Counted from the first letter of the stretch, positions 1 through 9,700 are shown. The stretch: DNA of 64,000 nucleotides from Gallionella capsiferriformans ES-2 (GCF_000145255.1 NC_014394.1:2976001-3040000); one strand, 5' to 3'. The notes: a model not told the origin generated them from the sequence alone. Made by a program: numbers and translations.

Positions 1-2
1 TC

Positions 3-350
3 GATGTCGATGGGCTTGGAAAATTAACAGATGCCTTAGATATATCAAAAAGTGATGATATTTGTGATTTTTTACTTTGGTCTTCATTAAAAAATAATGG
101 CTCTGGATATTTAATTAATATTAAAAATATTAATTATATAACGATCAATCAATCCGTAAAGAGAATAGAAGGGGACGATAAAAGTGGATGCACTGTGTTT
201 TTAGCGGAAAAAACATTCCTCATCGATAATGAAGAAGAAATTCCAGGGATTAACAACGTATTCAGTTCAGCCGCGAGTAAGGCAAGCCTAATAAAGCTAG
301 GGGATTATTATTTTAGTAGGAGTGAAGTCGACTTAATTGTTTGGAAATAA
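3..350 (+). CDS. Hypothetical protein, 3' part only
   Basis: An open frame runs from the window edge to a TAA at 348-350, giving 115 residues with no visible start, so the 5' part lies outside the window. The translation ends SRSEVDLIVWK. The DNA is clearly AT-rich compared with the core genes further right. The stop overlaps the ATG of the next gene (TAATG), which suggests translational coupling in an operon. I do not recognise the family, and no catalytic motif or membrane segment is obvious. The tight packing with four further unknown genes and the nearby IS remnant suggest accessory DNA. Confidence 0.6.
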   Translation, partial: DVDGLGKLTDALDISKSDDICDFLLWSSLKNNGSGYLINIKNINYITINQSVKRIEGDDKSGCTVFLAEKTFLIDNEEEIPGINNVFSSAASKASLIKLGDYYFSRSEVDLIVWK

Positions 351-988
351 TGAAAAATCTAAGGCAGGAAAAGCTCAGGCTAATGCAGCGTCAATATCAC
401 CGTTGCAATCAATGGCGTTTGAGGATGGGCGGGCTTTATATTCCACACTCGTATTCAGACACAAAACCGGACGGTCTTTCGTGGTGGGATGACGTTGGCT
501 TTATTTTGAACGGTCGGCGTATCATCGTCTGGTGGCAGCATCCGCGTCTCATATATGCAGACGCGATTGATGAGCAATCTTTACAGGAAGCTGGCGATAG
601 TCCGCAAGACAACTGGCTTACAGATGGCAGTACAAAAAATTACAAGCCTGCCGGTGCGTCACGCAAGAAGATTGTCAGCTATACCAGTCGCCAACCCTCT
701 GAAGCACAATCGCAGTATTACGACAAGTTGCGTATCATCGGTAAGCGTTTGGCAAATAAAGGCATAGAGAAAGATGTTGCGCCATCGTGTAAATTTGAAC
801 GCCTGAATTGGGCAATGGGAATTAGCTTGGTGGCACCGATGGAAGTTCGTAATGGGAACGAATTGGCAATGGTTGCCCTCTTAGCAAAGCGGCTTTTGCT
901 AAGACAAACTACGCTAGAAATAGAGTTCCCAGGCTATTGCTATGGCCGTGCTGAATGGCTTAATGAGCGGGAGAAAAGGGCGGCTTAA
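350..988 (+). CDS. Hypothetical protein, accessory-region type
   Basis: 212 residues from the ATG at 350; a TTG at 341 is in frame, but the ATG overlapping the upstream stop is the more natural start. The sequence is rich in Trp and Arg near the N-terminus (segments such as GRRIIVWWQHPRLIYADAI). It has no signal peptide or membrane span, so it is probably cytoplasmic. Its first 15 codons nearly duplicate those of the next gene (MKNLRQEKLRLM versus MKNLKQEKLRLM). The stop overlaps the next ATG (TAATG at 986-990). I vaguely associate the family with integrative elements but cannot name a function. Confidence 0.6.
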   Translation: MKNLRQEKLRLMQRQYHRCNQWRLRMGGLYIPHSYSDTKPDGLSWWDDVGFILNGRRIIVWWQHPRLIYADAIDEQSLQEAGDSPQDNWLTDGSTKNYKPAGASRKKIVSYTSRQPSEAQSQYYDKLRIIGKRLANKGIEKDVAPSCKFERLNWAMGISLVAPMEVRNGNELAMVALLAKRLLLRQTTLEIEFPGYCYGRAEWLNEREKRAA

Positions 989-1329
989 TGAAAAACTTAA
1001 AACAGGAAAAGCTCAGGCTAATGCGCCGTCGCGCTGTTTTAATCAATGGTGGTTGGTGTGGGGTAGGATTGAGAAGTGAATCATCTATTAGCTTAACGCG
1101 CCGTGAGATGTTACGGGTGATCGAGCTGATAGACAATCCACCTCCGCGCAGCAAAAAATTCCAAGAGGCTCAAGCTCGATATGTAAGGCTGAAAATATCG
1201 GCTGACGAGCACTGGCTTCATGAGCCTGCTATGAAAGAAAAGTTGGATCGTGCTAGAAATTATATGCTCAATAACCCCGCAAGAGAAACCAATTTTGAAG
1301 ACCTTTTTCGCGAGAATGGTATAGATTGA
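988..1329 (+). CDS. Hypothetical protein sharing a duplicated N-terminus with its neighbour
   Basis: 113 residues, basic and soluble. Its first 12 residues (MKNLKQEKLRLM) match the start of the preceding gene at both protein and DNA level; the two then diverge completely. This suggests duplication of a 5' segment including the translation start. It overlaps the upstream gene by one base and is followed four bases later by another ORF, so it is probably part of the same transcript. Function unknown. Confidence 0.55.
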   Translation: MKNLKQEKLRLMRRRAVLINGGWCGVGLRSESSISLTRREMLRVIELIDNPPPRSKKFQEAQARYVRLKISADEHWLHEPAMKEKLDRARNYMLNNPARETNFEDLFRENGID

Positions 1330-1333
1330 TCCA

Positions 1334-1684
1334 ATGCAAAATATGCACAAAATTTTAATGAAGCACCAATTTACTGACGCAAGGGATGTTTGCATTGAGT
1401 GGTGTGCTGACTTCGGAAAAATGACTCTAGACCTGAAAATTGAGCACCAGCCGATAGTCAGCCCTTTTCTGATGTTAGATTTTTTGGCGAGTTTACCCAA
1501 TTACGACGATCGGTTTGGCAAGACGGGGATAACAGATCCACTACAAATAACGAGCGAATTTGTGGTAACAATGAGTCTTGTTACTGGTAATGGTTTCCGC
1601 GTTTACGCTTACCGCCCAGGCTGGCCGGAAAATTCACCCTTGCAACTGGAGTTTATTGAGGTCGCAAACAACAAAGAAAGTTAA
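1334..1684 (+). CDS. Hypothetical protein
   Basis: 116 residues if the first ATG is used; in-frame ATGs at 1343 and 1358 are possible alternatives, and no strong ribosome binding site decides between them. It is a soluble, mildly acidic protein with no motif I recognise. It lies four bases after the previous stop and two bases before the next small ORF, which supports an operon of small accessory genes from position 3 to 1845. Confidence 0.5.
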   Translation: MQNMHKILMKHQFTDARDVCIEWCADFGKMTLDLKIEHQPIVSPFLMLDFLASLPNYDDRFGKTGITDPLQITSEFVVTMSLVTGNGFRVYAYRPGWPENSPLQLEFIEVANNKES

Positions 1685-1686
1685 AT

Positions 1687-1845
1687 ATGATTGACGAAAA
1701 AGAGCAAAGGATTCTTGTTGACGGGCTTGTTGAAATTCTTAAAACAGATGAGGCCGCGAGTCTGTTGCAACATCTAAAACAGTTGAATTGCGATCTGTTT
1801 ATCAAATTCAGTGATGACAGCGTCGTCACCGTCCCATTACCTTAA
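1687..1845 (+). CDS. Small hypothetical protein, 52 residues
   Basis: ATG at 1687 to TAA at 1843-1845. The product begins MIDEKEQRILVDGLVEILKT and ends VTVPLP. The first 35 residues look alpha-helical and amphipathic. The ORF starts two bases after the preceding stop, matching the tight spacing of the whole run. Its length makes the call less certain, but context and codon pattern favour a real gene. Function unknown. It ends just before a GGTACC-centred inverted repeat and the IS110 remnant. Confidence 0.45.
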   Translation: MIDEKEQRILVDGLVEILKTDEAASLLQHLKQLNCDLFIKFSDDSVVTVPLP

Positions 1846-1865
1846 AGTGTGGTACCAGACACTTA
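1843..1865. repeat. Short inverted repeat centred on GGTACC
   Basis: The sequence AAGTGTGGTACCAGACACTT has 6-bp arms (AAGTGT/ACACTT) around a KpnI-like palindrome. It lies exactly between the 52-residue ORF and the broken IS110 transposase start. It may be a fragment of another mobile element or the scar of the event that truncated the IS. Confidence 0.4.
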
Positions 1866-2165
1866 CGCATGCCCACCTTGCCGCGTTCATCTACGCCGTG
1901 ATTCTGGAAAACAGTTTTTTGCCAAATCAATGCCAATTGTCGTAATCTTCATATCGGATTCCCCTTTCTATTTGAGTGGTTATAAGCAACCACTGCTTTG
2001 GCACTTTGATGCCGTTTTAGGAAGTAGGTGGTGTCCCACCACTATATGGAAAGCATACTTTTTAGTGATCTCCATCGTTTCATCTAGTGATGTCGCGCTA
2101 TATGAGCAATATATTTCATGAAATACAACGAATTGGGATACTCGTATAGTGTTCCGCAACGTATA
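1860..2165 (-). mobile_element. Truncated IS110-family element: left end and start of the transposase
   Basis: On the minus strand an ATG at 1952-1950 opens MKITTIGIDLAKNCF, the characteristic N-terminus of IS110-family DEDD transposases; the Asp in GIDLAKN is the first acidic catalytic residue. One extra C near 1906-1910 shifts the frame; in the next frame the sequence continues QNHGVDERGKVGMRK, again IS110-like, and then breaks off near 1866. A ribosome site (GAAAGGGG) precedes the ATG. The roughly 200 bases upstream (1953 to about 2160) contain two hairpins (AGTGGTT/AACCACT and GTGG/CCAC), as expected for an IS110 left end, where the bridge RNA of this family is encoded. The element is dead: about 30 codons plus the left end remain. 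The outer boundary is uncertain. Confidence 0.7.
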
Positions 2166-2168
2166 ATT

Positions 2169-2423
2169 GATTATTACTTCACACTGGTCATCACGCCAAT
2201 GACCCTGCTGTGCGGCGTGTTCTTCCCGGTCGATCAACTGCCATCAATGCTGCAAACGGTCTCTTCCATTCTGCCGCTGACCCATGCCGTCAATCTGGCA
2301 CGCCCCTTGTTGAGCGGCAATGTTCCGGGCAGCATCCTTGCGGATGCTGCGGTGCTTGCAGGTTATGCGCTGACCGGCTATTACGTCTCGCTGGTGCTGT
2401 TCAGAAAACGGCTGGCTCAGTAA
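2169..2423 (+). pseudogene. 3' remnant of an ABC-2 type transporter permease (NodJ-like)
   Basis: From about 2169 the translation YYFTLVITPMTLLCGVFFP, followed by LPLTHAVNLARPLL, matches the C-terminal third of ABC-2 permeases of the NodJ/ABC-2 transporter family, which pair with an ATPase to export polysaccharides or drugs. Two hydrophobic segments remain. A complete permease is about 250-260 residues; only about 85 are left. The open frame begins at 2118, but residues before 2169 are not permease-like and come from the IS110 end. The gene was therefore beheaded by the element, and no partner ATPase lies in the window. The stop is TAA at 2421-2423. Confidence 0.7.
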
Positions 2424-2553
2424 CAAACCGGTTGATCCTCATGGACGGAATAGCCAAAAACCGCTATGCTGCGCACTCTTCTGAAACTGACCTGACAAGT
2501 TTCCGTTTAAGTCAGGCATCGTTATCGGATGTCACGTTGTCATTTTCACATAC

Positions 2554-2630
2554 GCGCTCGTAGCTCAGCTGGATAGAGTATTGGTTTCCGAAGCCAAGGG
2601 TCGTGGGTTCGACTCCCGCCGAGCGCACCA
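2554..2630 (+). tRNA. tRNA-Arg, anticodon CCG
   Basis: A 77-nt cloverleaf: acceptor GCGCTCG pairs perfectly with CGAGCGC, followed by discriminator A and a genomically encoded CCA at 2628-2630. The anticodon stem is TTGGT/GCCAA with loop TTCCGAA, giving anticodon CCG, which reads CGG (Arg). The T arm GTGGGTTCGACTCCCGC is canonical. An intrinsic terminator follows 14 bases later. Confidence 0.95.
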
Positions 2631-2644
2631 ATTCAATATGAGTG

Positions 2645-2672
2645 TAGGCACTAGATTATTAGTGCCTATTTT
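2645..2672 (+). terminator. Intrinsic terminator after tRNA-Arg
   Basis: A perfect 9-bp stem TAGGCACTA/TAGTGCCTA with loop GATTAT is followed by TTTT. Its place directly after the tRNA fits termination of the tRNA transcript. Confidence 0.75.
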
Positions 2673-2782
2673 CATTTGATGCATCGCAAGGGCGGCAAAT
2701 CGCCCTTAATCTGGACTGACTGATCCCCAATTTGCTGCGTGCAGGTTAACCGTGTATTGCCATGCATGCTATCATTGCCACT

Positions 2783-3658
2783 ATGAAACATCTGCCCGAC
2801 TCCCTCTTCCGCTTCTTATTTGAACATGCACCGATCCGCGGCGAACGCGTACATCTGGACGAATCATGGCGCAGTGTACTCGACCGCCACGATTACCCGC
2901 CCCTGCTACGGAAACTGATGGGCGAACTGACTGCCGCCGCGGTGCTGCTGGCGGCCACGCTCAAGCTGGACGGCTCGCTCCTGTTGCAAATACAGGGGAC
3001 GGGGCCGATCAAATTGCTGGTAGTGGAATGTGGCGGAGACCTGAAGTTGCGTGCAACTGCAAAATGGGAAGGGCCGTTACAGGGCTGTTTGTCCGAACTT
3101 CTCGGCGACGGACGCTTTGTCATCACACTTATCCAAAAGGATGGAAAACCTGCCTATCAGGGTATCGTGGAACTGGAGGGGGAAAGTGTTGCAGAGATCT
3201 TGCAAAACTACATGTCCCATTCAGAACAATTGGACACCCGATTGTGGCTGGCGGTCGACGAACATTCGGCCTCTGGCATGCTGCTGCAAAAATTGCCTGA
3301 TCAGACGGAAGAGGACGTTGATGCCTGGTCGCGCTTTACACAACTGGCCGACACCTTGCGCGATGACGAGCTGATGCAACTGTCCACACAGGCCTTATTG
3401 CTCAGGCTGTTTCACGAAGAAGAAGTACGCTTGTTTGAGGCCCAGCCGGTCGCTTTTTGCTGCTCCTGCTCGCGGGATAATGTCGCGCAGATGCTACGCA
3501 TGCTGGGCGAAGAAGAAGTCGATGCGATCCTGACTGAACGCACCACCATCGAGGTGCATTGTGAGTTCTGCAATCACCGCTACGAATTCGACAAAGTCGA
3601 TGCGGCACAGATTTTCTCAGCGACCGCGCAAGTCGCCGTCAGCGAAATGCGTCATTAA
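2783..3658 (+). CDS. hslO: Hsp33 redox-regulated chaperone
   Basis: Hsp33 is a cytoplasmic holdase switched on by oxidation of a C-terminal zinc centre. The start MKHLPDSLFRFLFEHAPIRG and the following core are typical; the C-terminus carries the zinc ligands as CSC (in CCSCSRDNV) and CEFC, the CxC...CxxC arrangement of the family. The length of 291 residues is normal. An upstream in-frame ATG at 2762 would add seven residues, but the homologue-like start is at 2783; neither has a strong ribosome site. It converges with the dUTPase gene. Confidence 0.93.
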   Translation: MKHLPDSLFRFLFEHAPIRGERVHLDESWRSVLDRHDYPPLLRKLMGELTAAAVLLAATLKLDGSLLLQIQGTGPIKLLVVECGGDLKLRATAKWEGPLQGCLSELLGDGRFVITLIQKDGKPAYQGIVELEGESVAEILQNYMSHSEQLDTRLWLAVDEHSASGMLLQKLPDQTEEDVDAWSRFTQLADTLRDDELMQLSTQALLLRLFHEEEVRLFEAQPVAFCCSCSRDNVAQMLRMLGEEEVDAILTERTTIEVHCEFCNHRYEFDKVDAAQIFSATAQVAVSEMRH

Positions 3659-3715
3659 CACGCTCTGCCTTAAGCCGATCTGCTGTAAAACGCTGATAAC
3701 CGCATCAAAACGCAG

Positions 3716-4387
3716 CTAGCATTTTTCCAGCGCCGATGCGTATTGCAACTTCAGTGATTGATAAAGCGTTGCACGGACGTCGCTAGCATTCAGGTCTGTC
3801 ATCTCCAGCACATCGACCAGATATTCATTGTCTTCCCGCCCATGCCATATTTTGAGGTATGAGCCATCCTTATAGCCGTGATCCTGACGAAATACATTCA
3901 GCACATTTTTGCCAATATATTGCCCGTACAGCAGCGTCCAATCCATTCCGCAATCGGTCAGCAGTGATTCAAACAAGGCCAGACTGGTGCGTTTGACGGT
4001 AGCCAAGCCGACCAGCAAATCGAGCTTTGCCAGCAAATTCATCTGTGCCAGCACAAAATACTGGTTATCGAACTGAACGGTTTTCTGATGCAGATTTTGT
4101 TCCGCCATCATATCGAGACGTGCTAAAGCCACATTGCCATGTTTATGCTGAAGAGCCGCGGACAAAATAAAATGCCAGATATCAACCAGCTCCATACGCA
4201 GCTGCGCCATATCGCAATCCTGCTTTTTCCACCACTTCCAGCCGTGATGTTCAATCGCCTCAACGCCTTCGACCTGAATGGCCCGATGCCAGTTATTGTT
4301 TGCCAGAACCCAGTCTGTATTGACCTTGCTGTTCATATCGTGCTGCATTTGCAACATGTCGATCAATTGCGATTCGGTAAGCGTCAT
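3716..4387 (-). CDS. dUTP diphosphatase, dimeric all-alpha (type 2) family
   Basis: This enzyme hydrolyses dUTP to dUMP and pyrophosphate, keeping uracil out of DNA. The 223-residue protein has the all-alpha NTP-pyrophosphohydrolase pattern: GVEAIEHHGWKWWKK, then ELVDIWHFILS with the Glu/Asp residues that bind Mg2+, and the C-terminal block GYKDGSYLKIWHGREDNEYL characteristic of dimeric dUTPases. It is unrelated to the trimeric Dut fold. It is a single gene, convergent with hslO and divergent from the sensor gene at 4581. Confidence 0.85.
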   Translation of the reverse strand: MTLTESQLIDMLQMQHDMNSKVNTDWVLANNNWHRAIQVEGVEAIEHHGWKWWKKQDCDMAQLRMELVDIWHFILSAALQHKHGNVALARLDMMAEQNLHQKTVQFDNQYFVLAQMNLLAKLDLLVGLATVKRTSLALFESLLTDCGMDWTLLYGQYIGKNVLNVFRQDHGYKDGSYLKIWHGREDNEYLVDVLEMTDLNASDVRATLYQSLKLQYASALEKC

Positions 4388-4580
4388 TATTCAAGTCAGT
4401 ATTAAGTCGTGCACGCATTCTACCAAGACAGCCTAACAGTTTCTATCCCGCACCTAGCCAATTTAGTCTGAATATTCACGACAAGAGGATAATTCAACGG
4501 AGAAAATTGCCAATCACCCCCCCCTTAGTTATGATGCGGCTCGTCCAGTTATTCTGATCCTCGCTACTGTAGCCGAAAAC

Positions 4581-6725
4581 ATGCCAAAACGATCCAGATT
4601 CCGCCGCAAAGTCCTACTGGTTGACGACAGCAAAACCTTCCAAAGCGTATTCAAAGCCACTTTTAACAGCGATACCTGCGAATTGTTTATTTGCTCAACC
4701 GGACAGGAGGCGCTGGAGCTAATCGGCAGTCGCTACATCGATTTCATTTGCTCGAGCTTTTATCTGCCTGACATGGAGGGTATCGAACTGTGTCAGCGCG
4801 TGCGACACCTGACAAAAAATATTGCCAAACCGTATGTTTTACTGACTTCGGTTGACAACAGCAATGCGATCAATAAAGCGCTGCCGGCCGGGGTCACCGA
4901 TATTTTTCACAGGCAGGATATCGCCCAGCTATTGGCTTTCATCTCGCGCTTCCCGTCATCGCATGCTCGCATGACAGGCCGCATACTTTATGTCGAAGAT
5001 AACCGAAGTCAGCGCGATGTTCTCAAAGCGATCCTTCAACATCGCGGACTGACCGTAGATAGTTTTGCATCCGCAGAAGAGGCACTGCAGAATTTCAAGG
5101 ACCACGACTATGATCTCGTACTTACCGACATCGTACTAGGCGGCTCGATGAGCGGGCTTGCCCTCGTTAATCAAATTCGCCGAACCACCAGCACTAAAGG
5201 TGACATTCCAATCATCGCCGTCACCGCTTTCGATGACAAAACCCGGCGCATCGAGCTGTTTAATCTGGGGGTGACAGACTATATTCATAAGCCGGTTGTC
5301 AAAGAGGAGTTATTTGCGCGTATTAGCTATCTGTTGGAAAACCAGCGCATGGTGCACAGGATAGAACACACTCAGCAGCAACTGCATGCGAATGAATTAA
5401 GACAGGCCGCGAAAAAAATCAATGAACTGGCCTTCTTTGACCAACTCACCGGCCTGCCAAACCGGGTGCTTCTTCTGGACAGACTAAAACAGGCCATGAG
5501 CGCCAGCACCCAGAACCGCTGTCATATTGCGCTGCTGTTGATTGATCTGGACAAATTTAAAACGATCAACGAAACACTGGGCCACGACATGGGCGATCAG
5601 TTGCTCAAACAGGTCGCAGAACGGCTCAGCCACTGCGTTCGCTCCGGCGATACTGTTGCGCGCTTGGGCGGCGACGAGTTTGTTGTAATGTCGGCAAATC
5701 TCAACACCCATGAAGCGCTCGCGGCCACACAAGCTGAAAATATAGGCGAAAAAATCCTTGCTGCACTCAACCGGACATATCACTTTGACGCCATCCCGCA
5801 CCATAGCACCCCGAGCATCGGTGTTACCTTGTTTTGCGGTGAACAGACTGATGTCGAAATTCTGTTAAAACAAGCTGAACTTGCGATGTACAAATCAAAG
5901 GAGGCGGGACGCAATGCCCTGCATTTCTTCGATCAGGATATGGAAACCAAAGTGACCCGCTATGCCAACATGGAAAATGATCTGCGTGTAGCGGTCCAGC
6001 AACAACAATTTATACTGCATTATCAGCCACAAATAGCGGATCAACAGCTGACCGGTGTGGAAGCGCTGGTGCGCTGGCAAAAACCTGATGGCAGCATGGT
6101 GTCGCCCGCCGACTTCATCCCGATGGCGGAAGAAACTGGTTTGATCCTGCCGCTGGGTCTGTGGGTACTGGAAACAGCTTGCCGGCAACTGGCTATATGG
6201 GCCAATCAACCGGAACGCGCGCACCTGACCATCGCAGTGAACGTCAGTGCACATCAGTTTCGCCAGGCGGACTTTGTTGATCAGGTGCTTGAAGTCATCA
6301 AAAATAGCGGCGCCAACCCGCATCGTCTGAAACTTGAATTAACAGAAAGCCTGCTGTTAACGAACGTGGAAGAAATCATCGAGAAAATGATTGCGCTGAA
6401 ATTAACGGGGGTCAGCTTTTCGCTCGATGACTTCGGCACCGGCTACTCGTCGCTGTCTTATCTTAAGCGCCTGCCGCTCGATCAGCTGAAAATTGATCAG
6501 TCGTTCGTGCGTGACGTGCTGATCGACCCTAATGACGCGGCCATTGCCCGAACGATCATCACACTGGCGCAAAGTCTAAGCTTAGGCGTCATCGCCGAAG
6601 GCGTTGAAACTGAGGCGCAAAGAGCGTTTCTGGCAAGTGCAGACTGCCATGCATATCAGGGCTATTTATTCAGCAAACCCCTGCGTATAGATGACTTTGA
6701 GACCTTCGCACATCGCTATAAATAA
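4581..6725 (+). CDS. Response regulator with REC-REC-GGDEF-EAL architecture
   Basis: 714 residues. REC1 (about 10-125) has the acidic pair D15-D16, but the phospho-acceptor position is Ser59 (CSSFYLPDMEG) and the conserved Lys is Arg, so it is probably not phosphorylated. REC2 (about 133-250) is canonical with D183 and K237. GGDEF lies at 363-367 with an RSGD inhibitory site five residues upstream, so the diguanylate cyclase is probably active and product-inhibited. The EAL domain (from about 470) keeps EAL, NVSAHQF, LTES, DDFGTGYSSL and KIDQSFV, so the c-di-GMP phosphodiesterase is probably active too. The net activity cannot be predicted. It is monocistronic; the partner kinase is not in the window. 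Confidence 0.92.
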   Translation: MPKRSRFRRKVLLVDDSKTFQSVFKATFNSDTCELFICSTGQEALELIGSRYIDFICSSFYLPDMEGIELCQRVRHLTKNIAKPYVLLTSVDNSNAINKALPAGVTDIFHRQDIAQLLAFISRFPSSHARMTGRILYVEDNRSQRDVLKAILQHRGLTVDSFASAEEALQNFKDHDYDLVLTDIVLGGSMSGLALVNQIRRTTSTKGDIPIIAVTAFDDKTRRIELFNLGVTDYIHKPVVKEELFARISYLLENQRMVHRIEHTQQQLHANELRQAAKKINELAFFDQLTGLPNRVLLLDRLKQAMSASTQNRCHIALLLIDLDKFKTINETLGHDMGDQLLKQVAERLSHCVRSGDTVARLGGDEFVVMSANLNTHEALAATQAENIGEKILAALNRTYHFDAIPHHSTPSIGVTLFCGEQTDVEILLKQAELAMYKSKEAGRNALHFFDQDMETKVTRYANMENDLRVAVQQQQFILHYQPQIADQQLTGVEALVRWQKPDGSMVSPADFIPMAEETGLILPLGLWVLETACRQLAIWANQPERAHLTIAVNVSAHQFRQADFVDQVLEVIKNSGANPHRLKLELTESLLLTNVEEIIEKMIALKLTGVSFSLDDFGTGYSSLSYLKRLPLDQLKIDQSFVRDVLIDPNDAAIARTIITLAQSLSLGVIAEGVETEAQRAFLASADCHAYQGYLFSKPLRIDDFETFAHRYK

Positions 6726-6767
6726 TGCACAACGATGCGTGCCTAGGGTACAGCTAACTTAAGTTTG

Positions 6768-9700
6768 CTACTTTGCAACATCAGCAGCAGCTTTAGCGGC
6801 CGTGCCCAGCACCAGTTTGACCGGCACAGTGAGCCCTTCCGCTATCACTTTTTCGGCGGCCAGCACCGATAAACGCTCATTCGGCGCACCTGCATCCTTC
6901 AGAGCAACTAAAGTCGCTTCCCCACGGGAGGCCGCCAGTGCAAGCAACTGCTTGTCCTCAACCACAATCGTGCCGCGCAGACGTTCAAACAGTACGGCAT
7001 AAAAATCAGCCCCCTTCATTTTGGCGATTTCCTGTTCGCTCAACGTGCGTTTTTCGCGGAACAGCCCCGTCAAACCGGACATCATTTTCCCGGCAGTGCT
7101 CTGTTCTAGCTTACCGGGATTTGCCAGCCGGTAACCCGTCTTAACGGCGGCCAGCTCCCCGCCTCCCAGACGATCCGAAAACTGACTCTCCAGCGCTTTC
7201 TGAATCTTAGGCTGATGAATGGCCAACGGCCCCGGATCCTCATCCGTTTCAAGATGCTGACCCGATATGCCGACGATGGTACGGCGCAACTGCAAATCCT
7301 GAAGCGCGGTACGATCCATGTCGGCATAAACCCCTTGAACGGCCAGTGACAATCCCGGACGCTTGTTCAATATCTCTGCCAGTCGCACCAGTTTTTCCCG
7401 TTCAGGGGGCGTCAGCAGTGGGCTGCCAGCGTCAAAAACAATGCGCTCAAATTCATCATCGCCACCGAACAGCGCACCGAGCGCACGGAAAGGGGCAGTC
7501 ACAATTTTGCTGAGCACGTTGCTAATCGCCTGCCAGATAATGCCGCCATAACTGAACTTAGGATCATCGAGGCTGCCGGATATTGGCAAGCCAAGATCAA
7601 TCCGCCCCTCAGAATCCTGCAAAATACTCACCGCCAGATCCAAGGGCAAATCATGCGCTTCAGGACTAGCAACCTTTTCGCCCAGTGTCAGTTTGTCCAT
7701 CACAATCTGATTCTTGCCCTGTAACTGACGCTGAATAATCTTGTATTCCAGATCGAGAGACAACTTACCTGAGGTGATGCGACGTCCGGCAAAAGTGGCC
7801 GAATAGGGCGTCAACCGGGCCATTTCAATATTTCTGAACACAACCTTGATATCCGTGAAATCGGTCGGATTCATTAAATCGATTTTACCGGCCGCTCGCG
7901 CAATGCCATATTCATCCACCTGCCCATCCAGCACCAGCTGCCCCAAGGCATCGGGACGGGTAGAAAGTCCGCTGACAACCCCTTTCAAGCCGTGTATTCG
8001 CGTGCCAAATGGCAGAGCCAGTGAATAATCGGCAAAATCCATCTCGCCGCGGCTAAAGCGCAAGCGTTCTAAATTAACCACAAACGTCGATGGTTTTGCT
8101 GGCGCGGCGGAGGCTTGTGATGGCTTTAAAATGCGATTAAAACTGAGCGTTTTATCCTTATTGATGATCAGCTGGGTGTCTAGCCCGTCGAGCGTCAGTT
8201 CCGCGATATCCAGTTTAGCGGGCGACACTTCAAATGAGCGACTCGTTAGCGACTTCCAGCTTAAAAACACCGGGCCGCCCTCCTCCAGCAAGCGCAAATC
8301 GCGCAATGCAAAGTCTCCCTTATAGGCCGCACTCTGCGGATTGTAGATAACCCGCCCCGCCGTAGACAGACGCCCGCTGGCAAGTTTTAATCTGACCGAT
8401 TGAGACAAATAGGGTTGTGCCGGTTTCAGGCTCAAGTCGGTCAGTTTAAGCTTGATATCCGCACCCGGCAGCGCAGGAACGACGCTCCCTTCGGCAGAAA
8501 AGTCTCCCCCGCCGACAACTTTAAAGGCCGCTTTTAAGGGGACCGCTACCGCCCAGTCCTCGCTGATCCCACCCAGCGATAGCGCGATATCGCTGGCTGC
8601 CAATTTGGCCGCGGGCTGAATAGCCTGATCATTGAATTCGGCAGCAAACCCTGCCAGATCGAATTTTTCCAGTTTGTAACGCCACGGCGTCGCGACAGGT
8701 TTAGCCGCAGACACGCTGGCAGGCGGCGACATAATTTTCAAGGCCTGCAGGAGATCGATTTCCCCCTGCGCGTTGCGCGCCACATGAAGATTCCCTTCGT
8801 TCAGCGCGACCCGGCCGACCGTTGCCTGACGTGCGCCCACATTCACATCAATCGCGTCTACCGCAAAACTACCGAGCGCAAAGGCTTCGCGGCCCTGCGG
8901 CAAACTAAACCGGCTGCCGGAAATGTTCAGACTATCCAGCAATAAGCGGTTCTTCGCCAGATCGAAACGTCCCTCGCGAACTTCAATCGACTTGATCGAA
9001 ACACCGGGGCCTGCCGGATACGCCAGCTGAATACCGGACAGTTTGGCATTCAGATGATCCAGATTGAACGACAAAGCGCCCTTGTCATAACCTACGCGAT
9101 AATCGGTCGTGATGCCAGCCACCCCCTGAGACAGTTTAACGGGCAGACTGTCTTTGAAATAGCCCGACAATTGAGCAAGATTAACCTCGCTCACCGCCAC
9201 ATTACCGTTAGCAGTCAACGTATCTAAGCGCACCTGCCCCTGCCAGAGCAATCGCGCACCAAAAGACGTCGTGGCCGATAGCCGGAATTTCCCCTGATCG
9301 CCCGGCAATGAGGACAACTCATTGAGTTCCAGATCCATAGGTTCGATGCGCGTAGTGAACGCGGGTTTGAGGCGGTTATCGGTAAAGTCCACCTGCGTGC
9401 CCGATAGTGTAATGTGGCGGATATCGAATCTGGGTAGCGGCGCATCAGTCGCTGGCGTCTCCGGACTTTGCAGCGCCGTAATCAGCCCTGACCAGTTTAA
9501 TTTCCCCTCCGGCAATAAGACCGCCGTTGCTTCCAGCCCATCAACCTTGATATTGTCGAAAACCAGTGCGCCCCGATACAGGCTGGCAGAGGAAAAATTA
9601 ACTAGCAATTCGCGAAATGCGAGCAGCGGCTTACCATCGGGCTCGGTCAGACGCAAACCGGACAGGCGCAAACTCAGCTCAAAAGGATTAAAGCTGGGAG

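Noticed and set aside
1..2630. Genomic island integrated at tRNA-Arg
   Set aside because: No integrase and no duplicated tRNA 3' end were seen; the tRNA is separated from the accessory genes by the permease remnant.
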